64,000 nt of DNA from Candidatus Peregrinibacteria bacterium RIFOXYB2_FULL_33_20 (lineage in GTDB: Bacteria; Patescibacteriota; Gracilibacteria; UBA1369; GWF2-33-10): contig MFXK01000006.1 in the NCBI GenBank assembly GCA_001788835.1, positions 16,988 through 80,987 of the forward strand. The letters are read 5' to 3'. The notes under the pieces are model-generated. The model was not told the DNA's origin. It was given only the letters and a program-made list of their open reading frames with translations, and ran no database searches. The position numbers and the translations under genes were made by a program. This document shows, one piece after another, positions 52,700 through 60,207 of the stretch (position 1 is its first letter; each line of letters begins with the position of its first letter).

Positions 52700-53278
52700 A
52701 TGTATACTTCTCAAAATTTTGATCATTTACTTGGTCTGCCTGGTTTTTCTGATCAGATGCTTACTAATCATTTTGCCTTATATCAAGGTTATGTAGTTAA
52801 TAGTAATAAAAATTTGGAGCTGATGAAAAAAACTTTGGATGAAGGTGCTATGTATGAATATGCTGAGGTTAAAAGAAGATTTGGTTGGGAATTTTCTGGC
52901 ATGAGACTGCATGAATATTATTTTGATAATTTAACACGGGAATCTCAGCCATTAGCGAAATCATCAGTATTGTATAAACAAATTGTTAAAGATTTTGGTT
53001 CTTATGAGGTTTTTGAGAAAGATTTTCGCGCCACTGGAGGCATGAGAGGTATCGGTTGGGTAGTGATGTATTTGGATAAAATAGCCAATAGATTATTTAA
53101 TGTTTGGGTTAATGAACATGATCTGGGTCATTTAAGCGGAGCAGAGCCAATTTTAGTGATGGATGTTTTTGAACACGCTTATATGCTTGATTATGGTTTA
53201 AAAAAAGCTGATTATATGGACGTTTTTATGAATGTAGTTGATTTTAGTAAAATAAATAATCGATTTATGGCAAATTGA
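52700..53278 (+). CDS. Superoxide dismutase, Fe/Mn type, divergent
   Basis: It dismutates superoxide. The C-terminal metal motif MDVFEHAYMLDYG (Asp155, His159) and a His in RLHEYYF (His71) match the family. In the first helix, NHFALYQGYV aligns with E. coli HHTKHHQTYV so that the ligand His position holds Asn23, with His24 one residue later; the other helix histidines are replaced. His24 may still bind metal if the helix is shifted. The 192-residue length is normal. Metal choice cannot be told. Confidence 0.82.
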   Translation: MYTSQNFDHLLGLPGFSDQMLTNHFALYQGYVVNSNKNLELMKKTLDEGAMYEYAEVKRRFGWEFSGMRLHEYYFDNLTRESQPLAKSSVLYKQIVKDFGSYEVFEKDFRATGGMRGIGWVVMYLDKIANRLFNVWVNEHDLGHLSGAEPILVMDVFEHAYMLDYGLKKADYMDVFMNVVDFSKINNRFMAN

Positions 53279-53300
53279 ACTTTTTTTTGAGAAAATCTAG

Positions 53301-53309
53301 TGTTATAAT
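53301..53309 (+). promoter_or_regulatory. Extended -10 promoter of the lipoprotein gene
   Basis: TGTTATAAT gives TGn plus a perfect TATAAT (53304-53309), 35 bp before the ATG at 53344. No clear -35 is present. Confidence 0.65.
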
Positions 53310-53343
53310 CGAGCCGCTTTATTCTCTAAAATTTATTTCATTT

Positions 53344-53544
53344 ATGAAAAAAGCAACAGCCATCTCTATGCTTTTAGTAATAGTAGCGGCTTTAACATTG
53401 GTTTCATGCAAACAAGCTGAGACTACTGTTCCTGCTGATGATACTACTACACAGCAAGAACAAACAGTTATTGAAACACCAGTTACTGATATAACTACTG
53501 AGACTCCAGCAGATACAGCTACTGAAACAACTACTCAAGAATAA
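53344..53544 (+). CDS. Small Thr-rich lipoprotein, 66 aa
   Basis: A signal peptide ends in the lipobox LVSC (Cys at about residue 22), so the mature protein would be lipid-anchored. The mature part of about 45 residues is almost wholly Thr, Glu, Ala, Pro and Gln with DTTT and TETP motifs, and looks disordered. ATG 53344 is chosen; the ORF extension upstream runs through the promoter. A strong terminator follows. Confidence 0.8.
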   Translation: MKKATAISMLLVIVAALTLVSCKQAETTVPADDTTTQQEQTVIETPVTDITTETPADTATETTTQE

Positions 53545-53565
53545 TGTGTTTTAGTTCGTTTTTGA

Positions 53566-53601
53566 AAAAAGCTCTGTTTATTGATTTAAGCAGAGCTTTT
53601 T
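53566..53601. terminator. Bidirectional terminator between the lipoprotein gene and purH
   Basis: AAAAAGCTCTG (53566-53576) pairs with CAGAGCTTTTT (53591-53601), an 11-bp stem with a 14-nt loop. It can serve both convergent genes. Confidence 0.85.
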
Positions 53602-53625
53602 GTTTTAAGAGCTGTCACGAACATT

Positions 53626-55185
53626 TTAATGTCTGAAGCATCTGATGCCACTAAAGATCATGGCTAGTCCTAATGCGTTAGCTTTGGCAATTATTTCTTT
53701 GTCTCTAATGGAACCGCCTGGTTGAATAATAGCCTTAATTTCAGCTTCACCAGCTTCTTCGACGCTATCTGGGAATGGGAAAAAAGCATCACTGGCCATG
53801 ACTGAACCTGGAACTTTGTCACCACCTTTTCTTCGGGCAATCATTACGGAATCAACTCGAGACATTTGGCCAGCACCGATACCGGTCGTCACTATTACTT
53901 GATTGTCTAGTTTCTTAGCAAAAATAATCGCATTTGATTTGACATGTTTGCAGACTTTGAAAGCGAACATTAAAGCTTCAATTTGATCTTCAGTTGGTGC
54001 TTTTTCGGTGATTAATTTCAAATCTTCTTTTTTAATTTGATAAGTATTGGCATCTTGAATTAATAAACCGCCAGATACTTTTTTGAAATCTTTTTTTTCA
54101 GAGTCAATGGTGAGCGGACCGGTCTCCATTAATCTTAAATTTTCTTTTTGTTTTAGTTTTTCCAGCGCCACCTGTTCAAATGATGGACAAATAATCAATT
54201 CCACAAATAATTTATTATCTAAAATATAATCTGCCATTTTGGCCGTAAAGGGACGATTAACAGCAATGACACAGCCAAAAGCTGACAGTGAGTCTACTTG
54301 ATGAGCGTATTCAAAAGCTTCTTCAATTGACTGCGCCTCTGCTACTCCGCAGGGGTTATTATGTTTTACAAATACAGCGGCAGGATTGCTGAATTCTTTT
54401 ACTAATTCCAAAGCTGAATCAGCATCAATAATGTTGTTGAAAGATAATTGCTTTCCCCCCAAGACTTTGGCGTTAGTGACATTATCATGCTCTTGATTGT
54501 TGAGATTGCGGAAAAAAGCCGCTTTCTGGTGGGGATTCTCACCATAACGCAAATTCATTACTTTTTCATAATGACCTAAATTTAAGATTTCATTGTCGTT
54601 ATTTTGGCTTCGCAGATAATTGGAAATCGTCAAGTCATATCGATAAGTTTTTTCAAACACTTTTAGAGCTAATTTCCGTCTTAATGATAGTGAAGTATCA
54701 CCATTTTTTTGGATTTGTTCTAAAACTTCATTGTAGTCATTAATGTCAGTCACTACTGTTACTGATTGGAAGTTTTTGGCGGCTGATCTGAGCATGCTTG
54801 GTCCACCAATATCAATATTTTCAATCGCTTCGGCTTCAGTTACCCCTTGTTTCGCTATTGTTTGTTCAAATGGATAAAGATTCACTATCACCAAATCGAT
54901 CATGTTTATGTTGTTATCTTTAGCTTGTTTTTGGTGTTCGGTATTATCTCTAAGTGCCAGTAGTCCGCCATGAATTTTGGGATGTAAAGTTTTCACACGT
55001 CCATTCATCATTTCTGGAAAATCAGTGTAATCGGAAACATCCATAACTTTGATATTGGCTTCTTTTAAAATTTTGGCAGTTCCTCCGGTTGATAAGATTT
55101 CGATATTTAATTCTTGCAATTCTCTAGCAAAGTCAATTATCCCAGTTTTATCTGAAACACTTATTAAGGCGCGTTTAATAGACAT
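53626..55185 (-). CDS. purH: Bifunctional AICAR formyltransferase/IMP cyclohydrolase
   Basis: PurH catalyses the last two steps of IMP synthesis. The N-terminal MGS-like cyclohydrolase domain has RALISVSDKTGI, STGGTAKIL, TDFPEMMNGRVKTLHPKIHGG and IDIGGPSMLRSAAKN. The C-terminal transformylase has LRYGENPHQ, LSFNNIIDAD, VFVKHNNPCG and GAGQMSRVDSV, and ends FSGIRCFRH. It has 519 residues. Its promoter is visible. No other pur gene lies in the window. Confidence 0.96.
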   Translation of the reverse strand: MSIKRALISVSDKTGIIDFARELQELNIEILSTGGTAKILKEANIKVMDVSDYTDFPEMMNGRVKTLHPKIHGGLLALRDNTEHQKQAKDNNINMIDLVIVNLYPFEQTIAKQGVTEAEAIENIDIGGPSMLRSAAKNFQSVTVVTDINDYNEVLEQIQKNGDTSLSLRRKLALKVFEKTYRYDLTISNYLRSQNNDNEILNLGHYEKVMNLRYGENPHQKAAFFRNLNNQEHDNVTNAKVLGGKQLSFNNIIDADSALELVKEFSNPAAVFVKHNNPCGVAEAQSIEEAFEYAHQVDSLSAFGCVIAVNRPFTAKMADYILDNKLFVELIICPSFEQVALEKLKQKENLRLMETGPLTIDSEKKDFKKVSGGLLIQDANTYQIKKEDLKLITEKAPTEDQIEALMFAFKVCKHVKSNAIIFAKKLDNQVIVTTGIGAGQMSRVDSVMIARRKGGDKVPGSVMASDAFFPFPDSVEEAGEAEIKAIIQPGGSIRDKEIIAKANALGLAMIFSGIRCFRH

Positions 55186-55218
55186 TGTAGGAAATTATAA
55201 ATTTTTAAAAGCGCCTAT

Positions 55219-55247
55219 TTTATAGGGTATTTTCGGCAAAAAATCAA
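55219..55247 (-). promoter_or_regulatory. Promoter of purH
   Basis: On the minus strand TTGATT (55247-55242) and TATAAA (55224-55219) are 17 bp apart, 34 bp before the ATG. Confidence 0.65.
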
Positions 55248-55274
55248 TAAACTCGTAATTTTTGATTTAAAATT

Positions 55275-55520
55275 CTATGGTAAATCAATTCCTCCTTTCG
55301 ACCAGGGATTGCACCTTAGAATCCTCCAGGCGCTTTTAAAAAGTCCTTTAATGATGCCGTGTTTTGCAATAGCCGTTTTTGAATATTCAGAACAACTAGG
55401 GGTGAATCTGCAATAGCCTCCTGGAAAAATTGTTTTAGCCCAAAAACTATGATCAGGAGATAGTAGTTTTTGATAAATTTTTATTAAAAAAATCGGTATT
55501 TTTTTAAATTTAAAATCCAC
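55275..55520 (-). CDS. yidD: Membrane protein insertion efficiency factor YidD
   Basis: YidD is a small amphipathic protein that aids YidC-dependent insertion. The family motifs are IKIYQKLLSPDHS, CRFTPSCSEYSKTAI and HGIIKGLFKSAWRILRCNPWSKGGIDLP. It has 81 residues. It usually sits by rpmH/rnpA; here it lies 19 bp downstream of a LysM-M23 gene on the same strand. Confidence 0.94.
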   Translation of the reverse strand: MDFKFKKIPIFLIKIYQKLLSPDHSFWAKTIFPGGYCRFTPSCSEYSKTAIAKHGIIKGLFKSAWRILRCNPWSKGGIDLP

Positions 55521-55539
55521 AAGGCAAAATTTAAAATTT

Positions 55540-56628
55540 TCACAATCCTGGTACCGAGAAGAAATTCAATGGGTTCAATTTGACGCCATCTTTTTGAATT
55601 TCAATATGAGAGTGAACGCCTGTAGCTCTGCCAGTTTCACCCATTTTAGCAATGATTTGTCCTTGAGCGACTCTGTCGCCAACCTGTACATAAACTTGAC
55701 TGTTATGGGCAGTTAGCACGTCATACCCATTGTCACAATGAATACTGACATATAAACCATAACCGCCATTATATCCGTTTCCTTTGGCTATCTTAACTAC
55801 ACCGTCGCAAGCCGCAACGATATTTGGGAGCCAGGATTTATCTGGCCTGGAAATGTCTAAGGCGGCATATCCATGGCCTTTTGGACCTCTAGAATATCGG
55901 CCATTCACCGGTACTGGGTTGATAATGCCAGAATTAGATGGGCTGGTTTTCATTATTTGAGTGCCAATGTTGACATAGCCATTGCCTTTTACTGAAGCAG
56001 TTTGAGCGATGTAAACAGGACGTGGCAGTCTAGCGCCTGGCAGAAGGATTTTTTGTCCGGCGATTAAAGCACTAATGTTATTTCCGGTTTTAATATCATC
56101 TTCATTGATGGAATATTTTTTGGCAATAGAAGAGAAGGTATCGCTTTTTTGAATCTCATAAAGTAAACCATCAGATGGCAAAATTATTAAATTTTGTCCT
56201 ATTTTTAGAAGTTCGCCGCCGCCTAGGAATGGATTGTTTTCCAAAACAGTGCTGACTTTTAGTCCAAAAATAGTGGCAATTTCAGAAACGGTATCGCCTC
56301 GCTGCACTTCATAACCAATGGCTTCTTTCCTGTTACTATAATCACCTTTGCTAGTCACGGGCATTGATTTAATCAAATAACCATCGTCATCCAAGAATAC
56401 GGGGTCGGTCATAGCATAGGCGCTAGGGATGGAATTATCGCCAAAATTTTGGTCAAATTGAAATGATGATAGAAATAGGAAAACAACGCTTAAAATGGTA
56501 ACAACATAAAATAATTTTTCTTGAGAAGGTAAAGTCTGAATTTCTAAGTGGGTAATTAAGTTTTCGAATATGCACTTACTAGAATTATGATCTATTTTTT
56601 TAAATTTAAAGGAATTAAAAATTTTCAT
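55540..56628 (-). CDS. LysM and M23-domain peptidase-like envelope protein
   Basis: It has an N-terminal membrane segment (about residues 42-60), then two LysM domains (near 105-150, EVQRGDTVSEIATIFGL; and near 157-200, EIQKSDTFSSIAKKYSI) that bind peptidoglycan. A C-terminal M23 domain carries GHGYAALDIS, GYGLYVSIHCDNGYDVLTAH and GVHSHIEI, containing the expected metal His/Asp residues. It probably remodels the cell wall. ATG 56628 gives 362 residues. Confidence 0.88.
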   Translation of the reverse strand: MKIFNSFKFKKIDHNSSKCIFENLITHLEIQTLPSQEKLFYVVTILSVVFLFLSSFQFDQNFGDNSIPSAYAMTDPVFLDDDGYLIKSMPVTSKGDYSNRKEAIGYEVQRGDTVSEIATIFGLKVSTVLENNPFLGGGELLKIGQNLIILPSDGLLYEIQKSDTFSSIAKKYSINEDDIKTGNNISALIAGQKILLPGARLPRPVYIAQTASVKGNGYVNIGTQIMKTSPSNSGIINPVPVNGRYSRGPKGHGYAALDISRPDKSWLPNIVAACDGVVKIAKGNGYNGGYGLYVSIHCDNGYDVLTAHNSQVYVQVGDRVAQGQIIAKMGETGRATGVHSHIEIQKDGVKLNPLNFFSVPGL

Positions 56629-56717
56629 GAATAAATTTAAGCTTAAAGCTTGCAAAATATAGCATTTATTCTGAGACAAAGCAATCCACCAAGACAAGCT
56701 GATTTTTACGGCTTTTT

Positions 56718-57887
56718 TTAGGAAAAAAATTTTTCGTATTCATTAACCATTTTCTTCAAATCAAATTTTTCCTGGCAAAGTTTATAAGCGTTTTCGATAA
56801 TTTTTTGTGTTTTTTCTGGATTTTGAATGTACCAGTTTATTGCTTTTTCCAAAGCTTCTGGATTTTTGGCCGGAATAATTTTGCTATGCACTTCATCTTC
56901 TAAATAATCAGAAATACCGCAAACATTTGTTACAATTGTTGGAATTTTTGAGGCCATGGCTTCAGCAATAACTAGGCCAAATGGATCATGCTCGGATGAT
57001 GGAAGTACGAAGATATCAATATTTTTAAAAAATTTTAAAATTTCTTCGCGAGAGAGTTTGCTAAGAAGATGAATGTGTGGAGCGGAGGGGGAGTTTTTTA
57101 TTAATTTTATTAGATTTGCTTTGTCTGGTCCTTCGCCAACGATAAAAAGTTCTGCGTTTTGGATATTTTTAAAGGCTTTGATTAACGTGTCTATACCTTT
57201 GTCTGGAGTTAGGCGAGCGATGCAACCAATCCTTTTGTCATTCCTGTGGAAACAGGAATCTTTATTGTCTGTGGGACAAGATTCCTGCTCTTGCAGGAAT
57301 GACAGATGATCGATACCGTTTGGGATGTCGACAACATTATGAGCCCAGGATAGATATTTGGCTGATTGTTTTGAGACGCAAATAATTTTGACGAATCTTG
57401 ACCAAAGTTTATAAAAAATTTTCCATGGATTTGAAGTTAGCCATTTGCCAATGCGGGCATGTTCAATCCAGATGATTTTTGGAGAAGAAAGAAGAAAGAA
57501 AAAAGAAAAAAGTTTAATAATAGGAGTTAGAAGTAGTTTTTCCGATAAAGAAAGCATGTAAATAGCTTTTAGTTTATAGCTGTTGGCTTTTAGGATTTGG
57601 AAATATTTGAAAAAGAAATATACAAAAATAAATGGGCTAAGGAGAGTGAAGGTGAGGAGTGAGAATTTGGAGACGGGAGGGGAGGGGAATAATTTTGAAT
57701 TTTGAATTTTGAATTTTGAATTAAGTTTTTGTAATTTTATAAATTCTTTGCTTAAGATTGGACAGCTGGTCCATAAGATAATATCCCAACCGCGTTTTTG
57801 TAGAGTTTGCGCTAAATTAATGGTATGCTGTTCTTCTCCTCCGAACTGTGAACTATACGGAAATCTTGTTATAAGTAGGCTAGGCAT
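56718..57887 (-). CDS. GT4-type glycosyltransferase with several repeat insertions
   Basis: It is a family GT-4 glycosyltransferase: an N-terminal GGEEQHTINLAQTLQKRG acceptor domain, IPNGID in the hinge, GCIARLTPDKGIDTLIKAF, and the donor-site E-x7-E-like segment PSSEHDPFGLVIAEAMASKIPTI. The sugar is unknown. A 69-bp palindromic repeat adds 23 codons just after the hinge. Heptamer arrays encode NSKFKIQNSKL and ANSYKLKAI near the middle. At 389 residues it stays open throughout. Confidence 0.85.
   Translation of the reverse strand: MPSLLITRFPYSSQFGGEEQHTINLAQTLQKRGWDIILWTSCPILSKEFIKLQKLNSKFKIQNSKLFPSPPVSKFSLLTFTLLSPFIFVYFFFKYFQILKANSYKLKAIYMLSLSEKLLLTPIIKLFSFFFLLSSPKIIWIEHARIGKWLTSNPWKIFYKLWSRFVKIICVSKQSAKYLSWAHNVVDIPNGIDHLSFLQEQESCPTDNKDSCFHRNDKRIGCIARLTPDKGIDTLIKAFKNIQNAELFIVGEGPDKANLIKLIKNSPSAPHIHLLSKLSREEILKFFKNIDIFVLPSSEHDPFGLVIAEAMASKIPTIVTNVCGISDYLEDEVHSKIIPAKNPEALEKAINWYIQNPEKTQKIIENAYKLCQEKFDLKKMVNEYEKFFS
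57236..57304. repeat. Double family-2 palindrome inside the glycosyltransferase gene
   Basis: It starts TGTCATTCCTG (57236-57246) and ends with its inverse CAGGAATGACA (57294-57304). Each half has its own hairpin (ATTCCTGTGGAAACAGGAAT and ATTCCTGCTCTTGCAGGAAT). The length is 69 bp, exactly 23 codons, and the frame is kept. Confidence 0.82.
57564..57591. repeat. Four heptanucleotide units in the glycosyltransferase gene
   Basis: AGCTTTT, AGTTTAT, AGCTGTT, GGCTTTT; the coding strand gives the KANSYKLKA peptide. Confidence 0.65.
57691..57722. repeat. AATTTTG heptanucleotide array in the glycosyltransferase gene
   Basis: Four perfect AATTTTG units plus AATT. The coding strand gives NSKFKIQNSKL. 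Confidence 0.75.
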
Positions 57888-57953
57888 GCAATAATAATTT
57901 TGAATTTTGAATTTCCTATTTAATATTACCTTAAATATGGATAAAAAAAAATT

Positions 57954-58835
57954 ATGAATAAATTTAGAATAAAAAAAGTTGGAATTTTGGCAAAAGTTGG
58001 GCTTAATTTTGAAAAAAAGTTTTTTCTAGAGTTAATTGATTTTTTAAAAAAAGAAAAGAAAGAAGTTTTTTTGGATATAAATGCTTCTGCAATTATTGAT
58101 GGCGCAAAAGGCTTAAATAGAGATGAATTAGTAAATAAAGTAGATTTGGTTATTACTCTTGGTGGCGATGGAACAATTTTGAGTGCCGCACATTCCATTA
58201 CAAATCATAAAATAGTTTTTTTAGGGATTAATTTTGGCAATGTCGGATTTTTGACTGAAATTAAAGAGAAAAAAAATGTTTTAAATATTTTGGAAAGTAT
58301 TTTTAAAGGTAATTATATTTTGGATGAACGAGCAATGCTGAGAATAACTCTTTATAGAGAAAATAAAAAAATAAAAACATTTTTGGCGTTAAATGATGCT
58401 GTTATAAATCAGGGGAATTTAGCTAGAATTATTTCGTTAAAAGTTGATATAGACAGAAGAAAAGTAGCTCAATTTCGAGCTGATGGTTTAGTTATAGCAA
58501 CACCAACAGGATCTACAGCACATTCCTTGTCTGCAGGTGGTCCAATTGTTCATCCTTCACTTGATGCTTTGCTTATGACTCCAATTTGTCCAGTTACGCT
58601 TTCTAGTCGGCCAATTCTTTTGCCAAATAATGAAAATATACACATCTATATTGAAACAGATCGCAAAAATATGCCTCACGAAATTGCGCTTACAATTGAT
58701 GGACAAATTCATTTCCCACTTAAATATGGTGACAAAATTTCAATTCGTAAATCATCAAAAAAGATATATCTGATTAGATTGGAGAAGGAGAGGTATTACA
58801 AGAGTTTAAGGTCTAAGATAGGGTGGGCTGGATAA
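57954..58835 (+). CDS. nadK: NAD kinase
   Basis: NadK phosphorylates NAD to NADP. The motif LGGDGTIL near residue 68, INFGNVGFLTE near 93, ALNDAVINQGN near 143, and ATPTGSTAHSLSAGGPIVHP near 182 identify it. It has 293 residues. It is divergent from the glycosyltransferase; no Shine-Dalgarno sequence is present. Confidence 0.94.
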   Translation: MNKFRIKKVGILAKVGLNFEKKFFLELIDFLKKEKKEVFLDINASAIIDGAKGLNRDELVNKVDLVITLGGDGTILSAAHSITNHKIVFLGINFGNVGFLTEIKEKKNVLNILESIFKGNYILDERAMLRITLYRENKKIKTFLALNDAVINQGNLARIISLKVDIDRRKVAQFRADGLVIATPTGSTAHSLSAGGPIVHPSLDALLMTPICPVTLSSRPILLPNNENIHIYIETDRKNMPHEIALTIDGQIHFPLKYGDKISIRKSSKKIYLIRLEKERYYKSLRSKIGWAG

Positions 58836-58841
58836 ATAGTA

Positions 58842-58894
58842 TTGCATATGTTAGAGGTCTAATATATTATATTAGTGTATACTTAGACATCTAA
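58842..58894 (+). promoter_or_regulatory. Promoter with two palindromic operator-like sites before the AAA/DUF4143 gene
   Basis: TTGCAT (58842-58847) and TATTAT (58865-58870) are 17 bp apart. Two 12-bp palindromes, TTAGAGGTCTAA (58851-58862) and TTAGACATCTAA (58883-58894), lie 32 bp apart, about three helical turns, one in the promoter spacer and one just before the ATG at 58897. A third palindrome CTAATATA-T-TATATTAG (58859-58875) covers the -10. Confidence 0.55.
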
Positions 58895-58896
58895 CT

Positions 58897-60207
58897 ATGT
58901 TTAATCGTAAGATAATTACATATTTATCTTCTTGGAAAGATAATGTTGATAGGAAGCCACTTATACTTCGAGGTGCAAGACAAGTTGGCAAGACTAGTAT
59001 TGTTAAATATTTTGCAAAAAAATATTTTCATAATTTTGTTTATATTAACCTGGAGGATTTTAAAGATCTAGATGCTTTTTCTGGGAATATGAGTATTGAA
59101 GAGTTTGAGAAAAAAGTAAAAATTTTTAAAAAACAAAATTTAAGCAAAGGTACGCTTGTTTTTATAGATGAAATTCAAAATAATCCGTATTTGATAGCCT
59201 TATTAAGATTTTTTTACGAAGAGAGACCTGATTTGTATATTATAGGGGCTGGATCGCTTCTTGAAATTAAAATTAAACAACAAAAATTAAGCATGCCAGT
59301 TGGGAGAGTTGAATATATGTTTATGTATCCACTTGATTTTTTTGAATTTTTGGAAGCAAAAGAAGAAATAAGTCTTTTGGATTATTTGAAAACAATTGAT
59401 TTTGAAAAACCGATACCTTATTCAATTCATAAAAAAGCATTAGATATTTTTAGTGAATATATTTTTGTTGGAGGTATGCCGGAAGTTGTTAAGGTTTTTT
59501 TGGCTAAAAATAATTTTGATAGTGTTCGTCATGCATATGGGAATTTATTGCAAAATTTTATTGATGATATTGATAAATATACAGATAAAAATGAATCGTC
59601 AAATTTAATCAATATTTTTAAAAATGCTCCTTTTTATAGTGGTTCAAAAATAGTTTTTGAAAACTTTGCTAACCTTGGATTAAAAAGTAAATCTGTGTCA
59701 GATGCTTTTCAAATATTACAAGATACTATGCTGGTTTCTTTGATTAATTCAACTAATTCATTAAGTCTCCCACTCCAGTCAAAATCTAAAAGAGCTAAAA
59801 AGTTAATTTTTTTAGATAGTGGATTTTATAATTATGCTTACAATATTCCTTTTGATTTAGATATATCTCGTTTTGCAGATTTTTATAAGGGAAATATTTT
59901 TGAACAAATTTTAGCACAAAATATAATTGCTCAAGATATATATGGAGATAAAGATTTATTTTATTGGTCAATTGATAAAGATAAAGGTTCGCTTGAAATT
60001 GATTTTTGTTTTAGCAGTGGCGTAAATATTTATGGGATCGAAGTTAAGTCAGGGGTTGATAAAGTATCCAAGTCACTTGTTTCTTTTGCAAATAGAATCA
60101 AACACAAAAAACTTATAAAATTTCATACGGGAAATATTTTATTAGATAGAAAAAATCAAATACTTAGTTTACCAATATATTTGTGTCCTAGGATTTATGA
60201 ATTATGA
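58897..60207 (+). CDS. AAA ATPase with DUF4143 domain
   Basis: It belongs to the AAA_14/DUF4143 family: P-loop LRGARQVGKTSIVKYF near residue 25, Walker B TLVFIDEIQNNP near 85, then GAGSLLE. The DUF4143 part (about 200-430) ends with GNIFEQILAQNI and a nuclease-like FYWSIDKDKGSLEIDF with GIEVKSG. These proteins have unknown roles and are sometimes discussed near toxin or defence functions. Its promoter carries palindromes. The 3' end overlaps ppdK by 13 bp. Confidence 0.85.
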   Translation: MFNRKIITYLSSWKDNVDRKPLILRGARQVGKTSIVKYFAKKYFHNFVYINLEDFKDLDAFSGNMSIEEFEKKVKIFKKQNLSKGTLVFIDEIQNNPYLIALLRFFYEERPDLYIIGAGSLLEIKIKQQKLSMPVGRVEYMFMYPLDFFEFLEAKEEISLLDYLKTIDFEKPIPYSIHKKALDIFSEYIFVGGMPEVVKVFLAKNNFDSVRHAYGNLLQNFIDDIDKYTDKNESSNLINIFKNAPFYSGSKIVFENFANLGLKSKSVSDAFQILQDTMLVSLINSTNSLSLPLQSKSKRAKKLIFLDSGFYNYAYNIPFDLDISRFADFYKGNIFEQILAQNIIAQDIYGDKDLFYWSIDKDKGSLEIDFCFSSGVNIYGIEVKSGVDKVSKSLVSFANRIKHKKLIKFHTGNILLDRKNQILSLPIYLCPRIYEL

